Below, in pieces: positions 44,965 to 54,387 of a stretch of 64,000 nt of DNA (positions are counted from its first letter, which is position 1; the number at the start of each line of letters is the position of its first letter). The DNA is from Bacteroidales bacterium (GTDB taxonomy: Bacteria > Bacteroidota > Bacteroidia > Bacteroidales > F082), in contig JAKSMV010000004.1 of assembly GCA_024400425.1 (NCBI GenBank), positions 62,001 to 126,000 on the forward strand, read 5' to 3'. The position numbers and the translations under genes are program-made. A model generated the notes under the pieces. The model was not told where the DNA came from. It saw only the letters and a program-made list of their open reading frames with translations, and made no database searches.

Positions 44965-46023
44965 TCATTCACTCTTTACCAGTTTTCTAAACCCATGATA
45001 AGTTTTCCATGCAAGATGCTTCAAGTCATAGATAAACTCATATTTGCTGAAATGGAACTTTGGCACAAAAGCATACTGCGAACCGAATTTCAACTTATAG
45101 CTCGACATGCCACCAAAATTCATCACACTTGCCCCGCGTTCATGCAAAATCTTCATGGCATCCCAAAGCATGATTTCGTTAGGGCAATACTTCAGATACT
45201 GCATGTAGCTTCCGCTGGTATAGTAAATGCATTCACCTTTGTCAATGCCAAAAATGGCCGACGACATGACCTGTTCAATTCCATTTTCGTCATTGCCAAG
45301 TGTTTGAATCATCAAGACGCGGTCCGGGAACAAGGCTTCGCACAACTTTTGCATTCTTTTGCGGTTTTGCGTCATTTTCGTACGCGTGCCATGCCTCTTA
45401 TGCACATTAACGACATGTTCATAATGAATCCGGGTAAACTCAGGAATATCTTCAAGTTTGTCAATCACCCGCGTCCGAAGCCCCAATTTTTGAGCTTTAT
45501 TGATACTATATTTACAGGATTTGTAATGCAAGCGATTCCACATTTCTTCTTCCGACACATCCAGACTAATTTCAATAGTTGTGCGCATTTTATGCTTAAT
45601 CCCATTTGTCTGCAACACATCGATACTTTCTATAGGTTCCCAATCTGGCAAGGTCAGCCTCAATTGCCAATCATCAACTTGTAAATATGAAGCCTTACGC
45701 GACTTAAACAGCCAATCCGCCAACGCCTTATAAACTTCAACTCTTTTCTCATTAGAAACAGGATTAATGAAACAAAGTCCTTGAGTATAGGTTCCCGTGC
45801 CATCCATAGGTGCACAAACCATCGTTACACCGACCCATTTTTTCACGCCAACAAAATAACCGATTACACATCCGTCTTCTTCGACAGAAAGCACAATTGG
45901 CTTATTACGGATTTTCCGAATATAATGCGACCACTTTTCGGAGTGAAACACCGTACTGTCATATGTCGCTTCAACAGCCTGCCAATCAGCAGCTGTAGGT
46001 TGTAGTTCCTTAAATGTATACAT
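44965..46023 (-). CDS. FemAB/BioF2-like acyltransferase
   Basis: The 352-residue cytoplasmic protein has a double GNAT-like fold. MWNRLHYKSCKYSINKAQKLGLRTRV (about 170-195) is the helix typical of FemAB-like proteins, and YYTSGSYMQYLKYCPNEIMLWDAMKILHERG (about 265-295) is the C-terminal acceptor/donor part. Such enzymes transfer aminoacyl or acyl groups to amino groups of cell-wall or polysaccharide intermediates. It lies next to a second FemAB-like gene (8 bases upstream) and a GNAT gene. Confidence 0.72.
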   Translation of the reverse strand: MYTFKELQPTAADWQAVEATYDSTVFHSEKWSHYIRKIRNKPIVLSVEEDGCVIGYFVGVKKWVGVTMVCAPMDGTGTYTQGLCFINPVSNEKRVEVYKALADWLFKSRKASYLQVDDWQLRLTLPDWEPIESIDVLQTNGIKHKMRTTIEISLDVSEEEMWNRLHYKSCKYSINKAQKLGLRTRVIDKLEDIPEFTRIHYEHVVNVHKRHGTRTKMTQNRKRMQKLCEALFPDRVLMIQTLGNDENGIEQVMSSAIFGIDKGECIYYTSGSYMQYLKYCPNEIMLWDAMKILHERGASVMNFGGMSSYKLKFGSQYAFVPKFHFSKYEFIYDLKHLAWKTYHGFRKLVKSE

Positions 46024-46031
46024 TAAGAGTA

Positions 46032-47036
46032 TTATTTAAACTTCTTTATCAATGCAACCCCCATTTTCCCTATAAAATATAACAAAGGGCTACACAAATA
46101 CTGGCACCTGCCATACTCCACCAAACGTCCTCCAAACGAGGCCTTAAAATCACGGACACCATATTTTTGTCCAGGCTTGCCTGCACCCATCAAGTCACAA
46201 TATTGGTAATTGTTAAGAGCAGCATACTGTATTCCAGAATAAGTTGCCAATGTTGACGGACGAAATTTCTTATAGGTCACATCATCACCGGTCATAAACA
46301 AATCATACACAGCAAAGTCCTTCAAACGCAGACTGACTTGTCCTCCAATAACTTTATCCTCGTATTTTAAAAGTAGCAGCAATCCAAAATCCTGTTTTGC
46401 CAATTTAACGAAAAACTCCAAAGGATACAAAGGCGTTTTCACACGCGTCCGATACAAATCCTCAAGCAGCACATAAAAATCCTCAATGTCATTTTCCGTT
46501 GGATTTGCATCTATTACGACGCCATTTTTTAATGCCGAACGCACATTTTGCATTCTTCGTTTCTCAATCTTTTGATTCACTTCCTCTTCGGAAGGTGTAT
46601 CGACAATATAACCAAGATGCGCTTCGTAGCGGAAACCATTCTTTTTGTAGGAAGAAATCAAACTAGAATAATCCGAAAGATTTCTCATTTCCACATAGAT
46701 GGCCTTATGTTTCAATTGCTTTTTACAAATATTGAGCAAAGCCGTCAGGGCTTCTTCTGAAATATCATCAGCCAAAAGCGGACCGCCATTCACAATAGCT
46801 CTTCTTGAAAGGAACTGCTTTATTTTTCCGCCATCTTTCAACAAAAAACCGACAACAACACCTTTCAAAACGCCATCCTCGGAAACGCCAAATACAAACG
46901 ATTCCACAAACGAAAGTTCGCTGTAAAACGCATAACACTCAGGGGTTTGGAATGCGCTGCGATGCGATGAATGCCGTAGAAGATTAAGCCACTGAGAATG
47001 GTTTATCTGTCTAATGTCTTGAAACACCTCAATCAT
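46032..47036 (-). CDS. FemAB-like acyltransferase
   Basis: The ATG at 47036 is used; a GTG two codons upstream is possible. The 334-residue protein has EKRRMQNVRSALKNGVVI (FemAB helix, about 160-178), GGQVSLRLKDFAVYDLFMTG (about 230) and YGVRDFKASFGGRLVEYG (about 295-312). It is only distantly similar to its neighbour at 44965. It follows the CapK-like ligase gene by 7 bases, so the activated acyl or aminoacyl donor might come from that ligase. The link is inference. Confidence 0.72.
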   Translation of the reverse strand: MIEVFQDIRQINHSQWLNLLRHSSHRSAFQTPECYAFYSELSFVESFVFGVSEDGVLKGVVVGFLLKDGGKIKQFLSRRAIVNGGPLLADDISEEALTALLNICKKQLKHKAIYVEMRNLSDYSSLISSYKKNGFRYEAHLGYIVDTPSEEEVNQKIEKRRMQNVRSALKNGVVIDANPTENDIEDFYVLLEDLYRTRVKTPLYPLEFFVKLAKQDFGLLLLLKYEDKVIGGQVSLRLKDFAVYDLFMTGDDVTYKKFRPSTLATYSGIQYAALNNYQYCDLMGAGKPGQKYGVRDFKASFGGRLVEYGRCQYLCSPLLYFIGKMGVALIKKFK

Positions 47037-47043
47037 AATCACC

Positions 47044-48381
47044 TCACTTTTCTTCTATTATTGCCAAACGTTTGTTATTATTCATCAAAGGCAGTTCATC
47101 AACAATTTCAATACTTACCGGACTGTCTAATTGTTCGGTCCAATAATCGACAATCATGCGTTTCAGGCTTTCGTCAAACCCATCATTCACGACCAAGCGG
47201 AAAGTCACCGAACCATCCTTTTTCTTCACAAGCTGATAACCGTCAACGGCATTGCTCACGCCTTCTTGTCTCTTCAAAAAACCCGTAAGGTCATGAACCG
47301 TGATATATTTTCCATTCGACCGCAAGAACGATTCACATTCGCGTCCCATGATTCTCTTAATCATCATGCGAGGATTTCCACATTCACAAGGTGCGGAACA
47401 TACCTCTACCAAATCCTGGGTATCATACCGGATAAATGGATGAGCATAATTCCACAAATCAGTTGAAACCACTCGACCGACACCGTCTTGAATCGGAAGG
47501 CCATCGGCATCAACCACCTCTGTTATTCCAAACTCTTCGCTGACGTGATATTTTTCACAATTCAGACTTTGCGCGACATTGGCATTGCCTTCGCAACTAT
47601 AGGAATCTATTATCTTACAACCAAACGCAGACTCAATTTCATTCCGATAGTTCTCCGACAATGTGGAGCCTGTCGTAAAAATGAATTTCGGCGAATAACG
47701 GAAGCCTCCATGTTTCTTCTTAAATTGAGCAAGCAAATACAAAGGCATCGGATAGGAACGGATATACAAAGGTTTCAATTTTTCAATGCTTTCCAAAGTC
47801 TTGGCAAGTTCGTCATCGTTCACATTTGAAAAAGGAATCAGCACGGAATTATTGATGAAATCTTGCACCCGTTTTTGCAAGCTGTCACGCTCATTGTTAG
47901 CAATCTTCACATACCTGTCACCCAAGCGATAACCGACACTGTACCAAGTATGAAGCTTTGCCGCAAGATTCATAGAGTTTTCTTCCTTCGTGGTATAAAA
48001 CGAAAAAGGTTCACCGGTTGAACCGCCTGAACGGTGAGCCGTACGCTGCTTCTCTGGAAAGCCTTCAGCCGTGAAATGCTCAATTCCCTCACGCCGCATC
48101 ACCGATTTGTTGACAATCGGGATTTTGCACAAATCAGCTTTGGTCTGAATGTCATCAGCCGTCAAACCTAAGTTGTAAAACAAATCACGATAATAAGGTA
48201 CATTTGCCACCGAATGTCTAACAAGCAAGCGCAATCTCTCATTCTGAAATGCATCCAACTGCTCCCGGCTCCAATGCTTCGACTGCTCGAAAAACCGAAA
48301 AGACCTTGCAGAACATTGTCCCGTGACACAATCACTTAAAGGTAAAAAAATATTTTCTGATATAAAATTACGAAACGACAT
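47044..48381 (-). CDS. Phenylacetate-CoA ligase/CapK-like adenylating enzyme
   Basis: The ATG at 48381 is preferred to an upstream TTG. The 445-residue protein has the adenylate-forming core: HRSGGSTGEPFSFY (P-loop, about 120), YSCEGNANVAQ, DLWNYAHPFIRYDTQDL (about 310-325) and CECGNPRMMIKRIMGR (hinge). CapK-type ligases occur in capsule loci and probably activate a carboxylic acid for transfer to sugar. It lacks a signal peptide. The gene overlaps nothing and lies 17 bases from the GT4 gene. Confidence 0.82.
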   Translation of the reverse strand: MSFRNFISENIFLPLSDCVTGQCSARSFRFFEQSKHWSREQLDAFQNERLRLLVRHSVANVPYYRDLFYNLGLTADDIQTKADLCKIPIVNKSVMRREGIEHFTAEGFPEKQRTAHRSGGSTGEPFSFYTTKEENSMNLAAKLHTWYSVGYRLGDRYVKIANNERDSLQKRVQDFINNSVLIPFSNVNDDELAKTLESIEKLKPLYIRSYPMPLYLLAQFKKKHGGFRYSPKFIFTTGSTLSENYRNEIESAFGCKIIDSYSCEGNANVAQSLNCEKYHVSEEFGITEVVDADGLPIQDGVGRVVSTDLWNYAHPFIRYDTQDLVEVCSAPCECGNPRMMIKRIMGRECESFLRSNGKYITVHDLTGFLKRQEGVSNAVDGYQLVKKKDGSVTFRLVVNDGFDESLKRMIVDYWTEQLDSPVSIEIVDELPLMNNNKRLAIIEEK

Positions 48382-48398
48382 AATCAAAAAAAACGAAC

Positions 48399-49400
48399 TC
48401 AAATTCCATAAACAGGGAACAATTTCTCCTTCACCTTATTCCAAGAATATTTTCCTAATGTTGCATGAGCAGACTTGATCATCAGCCTTGTTTTTTCAGG
48501 CTCCTTTACCGCTTGTATCATCTTTTCCGCCAACTCATCAGCATTATCCGACTCAAAAAGCAGTCCTGTCTTACCATCTTCAATCATAAACGGCACACCG
48601 CCCACATTGCTTGAGATGACAAGCAATCCAGCATTGAAAGCCTCCAAAAGCGACACTGGCATGTTGTCGATTCGCGGCGCTGATAGCATGATGTCAGCTT
48701 GATTGAGATAATCATAAATCTGTGAATTGTCAACCCTACCAGTAAAAGTCACATCACGGATGTCGTTTTCCGACACCATCTCCTCCAAGTCCTCACGTTG
48801 GGAACCTCCTCCCAAAACAAGCAATGTCGCTTCTGGGATAACCCGTTTCACTTTTTGGAATGCCAGTAAAATACATTCAACATTATACAAAGGTTCCAAC
48901 GAACGCACACTGATAAACTTAGGTGTCACGACTTCCCTTTCCACAAACTTCGACTCATCCAATTCAATTATATTTGGAATTTCAACGCAAGGAATACCGT
49001 ATTTTTTGAACACAGCACCCAAAAAGCCTGAAAGCACAATATTTGTATCGGTTCTCAGAAGGAAACGCTTTACAAAACGCGTATGCTTTTCAAAAAACAC
49101 CTCACCGCTACCACCATGGTATGTTAGGACAATACGTTTTTTCAACCTTCTGCCAACCGTAACACCAATCACAGCAGAAATAAAACCACCATGAGAGCAT
49201 GTATGGATATGAAAGACATCATAGTTACGTCCCGTTTGAAACAACTTGAAAAAAGACTTGATTCTATACCAAACGGAACCTTTCACACTGAAAATGGAAT
49301 TATCCACACCCTCAGCATCTAAACAAGCATGGATTTTCTCCACTTGTCCCGAAATGCCTCCCGTACCAGGTTTGTAATTTGCAATCTGTAGCACTTTCAT
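48399..49400 (-). CDS. GT4 family glycosyltransferase
   Basis: The 333-residue GT-B enzyme has the N-terminal NYKPGTGGISGQVEKI loop, SVRSLEPLYNVECIL, and the retaining ExxxxxxxE region DNMPVSLLEAFNAGLLVISS (about 243-262). It transfers a sugar from a nucleotide donor during repeat-unit assembly. Its ATG overlaps the stop of the membrane protein gene by one base. Confidence 0.85.
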   Translation of the reverse strand: MKVLQIANYKPGTGGISGQVEKIHACLDAEGVDNSIFSVKGSVWYRIKSFFKLFQTGRNYDVFHIHTCSHGGFISAVIGVTVGRRLKKRIVLTYHGGSGEVFFEKHTRFVKRFLLRTDTNIVLSGFLGAVFKKYGIPCVEIPNIIELDESKFVEREVVTPKFISVRSLEPLYNVECILLAFQKVKRVIPEATLLVLGGGSQREDLEEMVSENDIRDVTFTGRVDNSQIYDYLNQADIMLSAPRIDNMPVSLLEAFNAGLLVISSNVGGVPFMIEDGKTGLLFESDNADELAEKMIQAVKEPEKTRLMIKSAHATLGKYSWNKVKEKLFPVYGI

Positions 49401-50809
49401 TACAACATTCCCCTATTACCCAGTTTAAAATACGCCCACCCGATTTCCATCAAAGGGACTACAACATACCAAGCCTTCACAAACTTCATCCTCTTGACAT
49501 TCAACTCGGAAATGCCAAAAGCCCAAAACATGACTAAACCAGGCAGACCCGGCAAGAGAAATCGTTCGGAACTCGCAAATGAACTCAGCGCAACAACTAT
49601 CAAATAACCAGCCGTGAATGAACCAATTAAAGCAAAATCGCGCCAGTTTTTCTTTTTGAAAAAAGCATCAAACAATGTCAGCAGCACGAAAACGCCCATG
49701 AAATTACGCACATAGTTGCCACCATGAATGAGCATCTGGTTGTATTGTCCTCCACCAGTAGTATCCACCATAGTTGCAAAAGGCATGACAAAAATCATTG
49801 GCGCCAAAACTGAACCTGAAGCATATTTCACCCACTGACTGCCTCGGGCTTCTTGCTGTATTCGTTTTTGTTCCTGATTGGCATTACGGTCACCCCACAA
49901 CCATTCCACTTCATTTGCAATTGTACCACCAGCCAAAACCAATGCAGCCAAAACGATCCATAAAAAAGTAAGAGCCCTCTTACCTTTTTTTATTTTTTGG
50001 GAAGGCAGGAAAATAAGTGCCGTGATTAATGAAAGAACCGCTACTGCACCTAAAGCAGTCCTAAAAAAGAAAAGATAAATGCCCAACAAAACAGGCAATG
50101 CAATGGACCAAAACGTATATTTCTTACTTTTAAGCAGATAATCCGACCTTTCAAGAAATGCAACGGTAAAAAACAACATTTCCGTTTCTTTGGTATGCAG
50201 ACCACAATAAATAATTAAATTCGGCATAAACACGGCAAAAACACAAGCCATTCGAGCGACCTTTTCGCCGAAAGTACGGTTTGCCAAACGGAAAATCAAA
50301 ACGCATGTAAAAGCACTTAACAAAGCCTTAACAAAACGAACCAGAATGATATTGTGACCTACAATCTTTTGAATAAGAGCCAAATAAATCAAATAACCAG
50401 AATCGGAAACACTTTCTTGTATGGCAACCATATAATACCAAATTGAAGGTATGCTTTCCTTGGTTAACCATTCAGACTCTTCATAATAGTACAAAGCATC
50501 AGCAGGATTAAACTCAAAAGGAATCCCTGTTTGATTCTGATAATAAAAATAGGAAAACACTACCCATATCGCTCTGATTCCAAAAGCAACTCCCAAGACC
50601 TGCTTTTCAAATGCTTTTGCTGGCATCAACAACCATTGCCGCGAATACTGACTTGAACATAAAAAAAAGAGCAAGACCTCTGCAATTCCAAATACCAGAA
50701 ACATAAACGGCATAAAGAATCTCGAATACATTATGCCAACCACAGCTACCGCTATGAAGTATAGCATAATGCCTTTATTCGATATCATTTTAGGGAAATA
50801 TGGTACCAT
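49400..50809 (-). CDS. Polytopic membrane glycosyltransferase (GT39/GT-C-like), possible polymerase
   Basis: The 469-residue protein has about 11-12 membrane helices. An acidic residue sits in the first periplasmic loop (NPADALYYYEESEWL, about 98-112), and KETEMLFF in a later short loop (about 210). These recall the GT-C metal/lipid-donor sites of PMT/GT39 and ArnT proteins. It could use a lipid-linked sugar, or serve as the Wzy polymerase, which is otherwise missing here. Large loop about 300-350. The ATG lies 137 bases after a -7 box, making it the first gene of an internal transcription unit. Confidence 0.6.
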   Translation of the reverse strand: MVPYFPKMISNKGIMLYFIAVAVVGIMYSRFFMPFMFLVFGIAEVLLFFLCSSQYSRQWLLMPAKAFEKQVLGVAFGIRAIWVVFSYFYYQNQTGIPFEFNPADALYYYEESEWLTKESIPSIWYYMVAIQESVSDSGYLIYLALIQKIVGHNIILVRFVKALLSAFTCVLIFRLANRTFGEKVARMACVFAVFMPNLIIYCGLHTKETEMLFFTVAFLERSDYLLKSKKYTFWSIALPVLLGIYLFFFRTALGAVAVLSLITALIFLPSQKIKKGKRALTFLWIVLAALVLAGGTIANEVEWLWGDRNANQEQKRIQQEARGSQWVKYASGSVLAPMIFVMPFATMVDTTGGGQYNQMLIHGGNYVRNFMGVFVLLTLFDAFFKKKNWRDFALIGSFTAGYLIVVALSSFASSERFLLPGLPGLVMFWAFGISELNVKRMKFVKAWYVVVPLMEIGWAYFKLGNRGML

Positions 50810-50952
50810 AACAATATCTACTTATCATCCATTGAAAAACCCATACAGTTTACTTCGTAGCCCTGAATGTAGCAGTTGTCTATTTATCCCTATCATAGAA
50901 TTTCATGATTGAACAATTTGGAAGATCAAATCCAAAACCGTCATTTCAATTG

Positions 50953-50960
50953 CAAAAATA
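50953..50960 (-). promoter_or_regulatory. Bacteroidota -7 box (TATTTTTG) inside the polysaccharide cluster
   Basis: TATTTTTG on the minus strand lies in the 208-base gap 50810-51017, the largest inside the cluster. It would start transcription of the 49400-to-43352 genes with a leader of about 135 bases. Nothing else is recognised in the gap. Confidence 0.5.
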
Positions 50961-51017
50961 CAACTATTTTCAGACCGAAAGAGAGACAAACATAAAAAAC
51001 TGGCAAAACATGACACT

Positions 51018-51731
51018 TCATCCAAACAGCTTTCGTTTCAGTTTAATAAGCCGCGTCATGTTCTTCTGACCAATGACAGGCATCAGCCAATGTCTCTTTT
51101 TTTGGTCATCCCAAGTACCCATAAAATGATGGTCGCAATAGGTGTTTTCTGTTTTTAAGAATTCTCCAGTTGTTTGTTTTGGGCAGAAATAATCAGTAGG
51201 GAAAATATGCAAATCTCTATAAACATGATATTTACCATCCTGTACAAATCCGTTTTTTTGCATAATTCCGGAAATGCGTTTCGTGTTGGTGGTCAAGTCA
51301 AGTGTTCCGTCGGGCTTGAGAAAATGGGCATCAGTATACGAATCCAATTGTTCTTTCACCCATTCTCCACCAGCCACACTAGCCATCGTTCCCGTTACGG
51401 GAGGCATATATTTGCTTCCTTCGTAACCTGTAAATGCCGTCAATTGCAATAGGTCATCGTAGGGTTTCAGCACCTCCACATCGGTATCCATATAGATTCC
51501 GCCTTCAGTATAAAGTGCATACAGCCGGACATAATCCGTTATAAAGGCAAATTTTCTTGCTTCGTAGGCTTCCTTGACATACGAAACGGAATTGACATCA
51601 AAGTTGTCTTCATTCCACAATTTGTATTGATAGTCGGGCATGTATTTGTGCCAAGATTCAATGCATTTTAATGCCAAATCAGGCATTTGCCCTCGGCCAA
51701 ACCAGCAATAATGGATTTTCTTCGGTATCAT
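51018..51731 (-). CDS. GT32 family glycosyltransferase (DXD)
   Basis: The 237-residue enzyme starts [17 protein letters not shown] and has AFITDYVRLYALYTEGGIYMDTDVEVL, with the metal-binding DTD at about residues 82-84. These are GT32/capsular polysaccharide synthesis features. The late segment YCDHHFMGTWDD contains the usual His. It overlaps the acetyltransferase gene by ATGA and is the last gene of its unit. Confidence 0.88.
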   Translation of the reverse strand: MIPKKIHYCWFGRGQMPDLALKCIESWHKYMPDYQYKLWNEDNFDVNSVSYVKEAYEARKFAFITDYVRLYALYTEGGIYMDTDVEVLKPYDDLLQLTAFTGYEGSKYMPPVTGTMASVAGGEWVKEQLDSYTDAHFLKPDGTLDLTTNTKRISGIMQKNGFVQDGKYHVYRDLHIFPTDYFCPKQTTGEFLKTENTYCDHHFMGTWDDQKKRHWLMPVIGQKNMTRLIKLKRKLFG

Positions 51732-52357
51732 AATAAAAACTTTTTATATTGCGGATATACTTTCAAAAACGACATTTCAAAATCTTCTGAAGCCGTTGTC
51801 ATCACATCACTGGCACTTTTTCGAACATTCATCGGGTTACCATATACGATCATCCCCGATTCAACATTTTTATTTACAACAGCATTAGCACCAATCATCA
51901 CATTGCTACCAACAACAATACCACCAAACAACTTTGCTCCTGGACCGAGAAAAACATAATCACCAACAGTTGGAACTTGATGCACTTTTTCATCAGAAAT
52001 ATTACGAATGGGATTGTCTCCAATGCAAATACCGGGGTGAATGTCGCACCATTTGCCAATGTGGCTGTGTGCATTGATTACTATCGTTCCGCGATGATTG
52101 ATTTTCATTCCAGGCCCAAGTACATTTGGGGGAATATCAAACCCCAGTTTTACTGATAGTTTATGGAATCTGTAACGTGCTAGCAATAAAAACAGTGAAT
52201 GTTTTGAATGTGTATTCAAATAATACTCATACTTTCTAAGAGCAATCTCGAATTTCCATATTTCTTCAGAAAACAGACGTGGCCGTTTCCTTTTTTTACA
52301 CAAAGCAAACCAGTCTGCCGCCAAATAGAATTTTAATGATTCTTTATCCGTTATCAT
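51728..52357 (-). CDS. Serine acetyltransferase-like O-acetyltransferase (left-handed beta helix)
   Basis: The 209-residue protein has an N-terminal helical part (about 1-75) and hexapeptide repeats (about 80-170: [58 protein letters not shown]). The fold resembles CysE, but in a polysaccharide cluster the acceptor is more likely a sugar. It transfers acetyl from acetyl-CoA. It is coupled by 4-base overlaps to genes on both sides. Confidence 0.8.
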   Translation of the reverse strand: MITDKESLKFYLAADWFALCKKRKRPRLFSEEIWKFEIALRKYEYYLNTHSKHSLFLLLARYRFHKLSVKLGFDIPPNVLGPGMKINHRGTIVINAHSHIGKWCDIHPGICIGDNPIRNISDEKVHQVPTVGDYVFLGPGAKLFGGIVVGSNVMIGANAVVNKNVESGMIVYGNPMNVRKSASDVMTTASEDFEMSFLKVYPQYKKFLL

Positions 52358-53505
52358 ATTTGACTTTTCAAAAATTCCACAATTCTTTCGCAGGCATGTC
52401 CGTCGCCGTATGGATTCTGGGCTTGCGACATTTTATAATACAAATCTTCATTTTCAAGAAGTGAAGTCACTCCATCTTCGATTTTCTTTTGATCGGTTCC
52501 AACCAAAATAACCGTTCCTGCTTCCACGGCTTCGGGACGTTCGGTAGTATCGCGCATCACCAAAACTGGTTTACCCAAGCCTGGTGCTTCTTCCTGCACG
52601 CCGCCGCTGTCGGTCAAAATCAAATATGATTTTTCCATCATATAGACAAACGGTAGATATTGAAGCGGTTCTATCAAGAAAACATTGCTTTCGCCCTTAC
52701 CAAGAATCTCAAGCACAGGTTTCCTGACATTCGGATTCAGATGCATGGGATAAACAAAATCGACATTGGAATATTTCTCGGCCAAATTCTTAATGGAATG
52801 ACAGATATTCAGAAAACCTTCACCGAAGTTCTCGCGGCGATGACCTGTGATAAGAACAAGTTTTCTTTCGCCATTCAACCGAGTAACATCGTACCCCAGT
52901 CCCTGCAATTCTTTTTGAAGTGTGTCCTGCAATTCGATATTTGAAGACAGTTTTGCCGTCACCCAATGTAAGGCATCGATAACCGTATTTCCCGTAACAA
53001 TGATTTGACTGTTCTTTACATTCTCCTTCAAAAGATTCTGTCGCGACAATGGCGTAGGCGAAAAATGGTATGTGGCGATGCGCCCCGTTATCAAGCGGTT
53101 CATTTCCTCCGGCCAAGGACTGTATATGTTGCCAGTTCTCAGTCCTGCCTCAACATGTCCGACAGGAATCTGCTTATAGAATGCAGCCAAAGCTGCCGCT
53201 GTGGAAGTTGTCGTATCACCATGAACCAACACCACATCGGGCTGCACTTCATTGAGAACTTCCCGCATACCGACAAGGATACGACTTGTAATGTCATACA
53301 AGTCTTGGTTCGGTTTCATGATATTCAAGTCGTAATCCGGAACGATTTCGAAAAGATTCAGCACCTGATCAAGCATCTCGCGGTGCTGCCCCGTAACACA
53401 TACTTTGGTTACGAAACATTCAGGATGCTTTTTTAATTCATGCACCAGCGGAGCCATCTTTATGGCTTCCGGACGGGTACCGAATACTAGTAATATTGTC
53501 TTCAT
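52354..53505 (-). CDS. wecB: UDP-N-acetylglucosamine 2-epimerase (non-hydrolysing)
   Basis: The 383-residue enzyme has [17 protein letters not shown] at the N terminus, [21 protein letters not shown] (about 115-136), GHRRENFG, and [27 protein letters not shown] (about 300-326). It converts UDP-GlcNAc to UDP-ManNAc in the cytoplasm. A dehydrogenase for ManNAcA is not seen in the window, so ManNAc itself, or a partner elsewhere, is used. Confidence 0.93.
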   Translation of the reverse strand: MKTILLVFGTRPEAIKMAPLVHELKKHPECFVTKVCVTGQHREMLDQVLNLFEIVPDYDLNIMKPNQDLYDITSRILVGMREVLNEVQPDVVLVHGDTTTSTAAALAAFYKQIPVGHVEAGLRTGNIYSPWPEEMNRLITGRIATYHFSPTPLSRQNLLKENVKNSQIIVTGNTVIDALHWVTAKLSSNIELQDTLQKELQGLGYDVTRLNGERKLVLITGHRRENFGEGFLNICHSIKNLAEKYSNVDFVYPMHLNPNVRKPVLEILGKGESNVFLIEPLQYLPFVYMMEKSYLILTDSGGVQEEAPGLGKPVLVMRDTTERPEAVEAGTVILVGTDQKKIEDGVTSLLENEDLYYKMSQAQNPYGDGHACERIVEFLKSQI

Positions 53506-54357
53506 TCAATATGGTTTTATGATATTAAAAAGGCCATTGAAAGTACCTCTAATTATCGAAATGATTTTAGCGAATTTCCTGTCTTCAAAAAGAAATATTT
53601 TTATACAAAGGGACAATCTTCCAATTAGATGTTTTATCTTTCCATGAAAACTGATATCATAAGGAAACTCTTTCCACATCAAAATGCGGTTGCGTGAATC
53701 ATAATAGTGCCGCAAAGGACCATAATCAGACAAATGAATAATTTTACCACACCAATTCACAGTTCTACCTGAACCGATTTGATGAATCATATTGCATCCA
53801 CCGATTTGAAAAACTCTATAACCCTTTTCTACAGCTTTTAACTGCATTTCTACGTCAACCATTCCAATAAAAAAATCTTCTCGAAAAAGGCCCACCTCAT
53901 CTATCATAGATAAAGGGTGCACGCATCCAGATTGGGCGACATCGTTGGCTGATATCAATTCGTTTTGCGTATCATCACAAAAAGAATTAATAACAGGCGC
54001 CAAAATATATTTTTCTTTTTCCAACATTTCTACCCGTTTCCGAAACGTAACAAAATTTTCAAATCGAGAATCTTGATCCATTGTCATTAAATGTGTACAG
54101 CCATAGTTCCGAAAAATATCAATGGCACAATTGTATGCGTGTGCTAATCCATAATTAGAACCATCACTGACGTATTGAAAAGGTGTATGGTCGGGAATGG
54201 ACATAGTCAATTTTAATGACTCGCTGTCCATGTTGAATATTGGACTCGGGGAGTTGTCCCATATTATGACGTAATCGCACCACTGTGCGTAAGAGGAAAT
54301 GTTATCAACCACATCCTCTTCTGGATTGAAAACAACTACAACGGCTCCCAGTTTCAT
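53506..54357 (-). CDS. GT2 family glycosyltransferase (rhamnosyltransferase-like)
   Basis: The 283-residue GT-A protein has GAVVVVFNPEEDVVDNI at the N terminus, WDNSPSP, NYGLAHAYN, the DXD-type MTMDQDSRF (about 95), and SGCVHPLSMIDEVGLFREDFFIGMVDVE (about 150-175). These features match rhamnosyltransferase-type GT2 enzymes. The C terminus is basic and partly hydrophobic, suggesting peripheral membrane binding. Confidence 0.82.
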   Translation of the reverse strand: MKLGAVVVVFNPEEDVVDNISSYAQWCDYVIIWDNSPSPIFNMDSESLKLTMSIPDHTPFQYVSDGSNYGLAHAYNCAIDIFRNYGCTHLMTMDQDSRFENFVTFRKRVEMLEKEKYILAPVINSFCDDTQNELISANDVAQSGCVHPLSMIDEVGLFREDFFIGMVDVEMQLKAVEKGYRVFQIGGCNMIHQIGSGRTVNWCGKIIHLSDYGPLRHYYDSRNRILMWKEFPYDISFHGKIKHLIGRLSLCIKIFLFEDRKFAKIISIIRGTFNGLFNIIKPY

Positions 54358-54387
54358 TGTTTAAAAAACTACTATTAATAAAAAATG

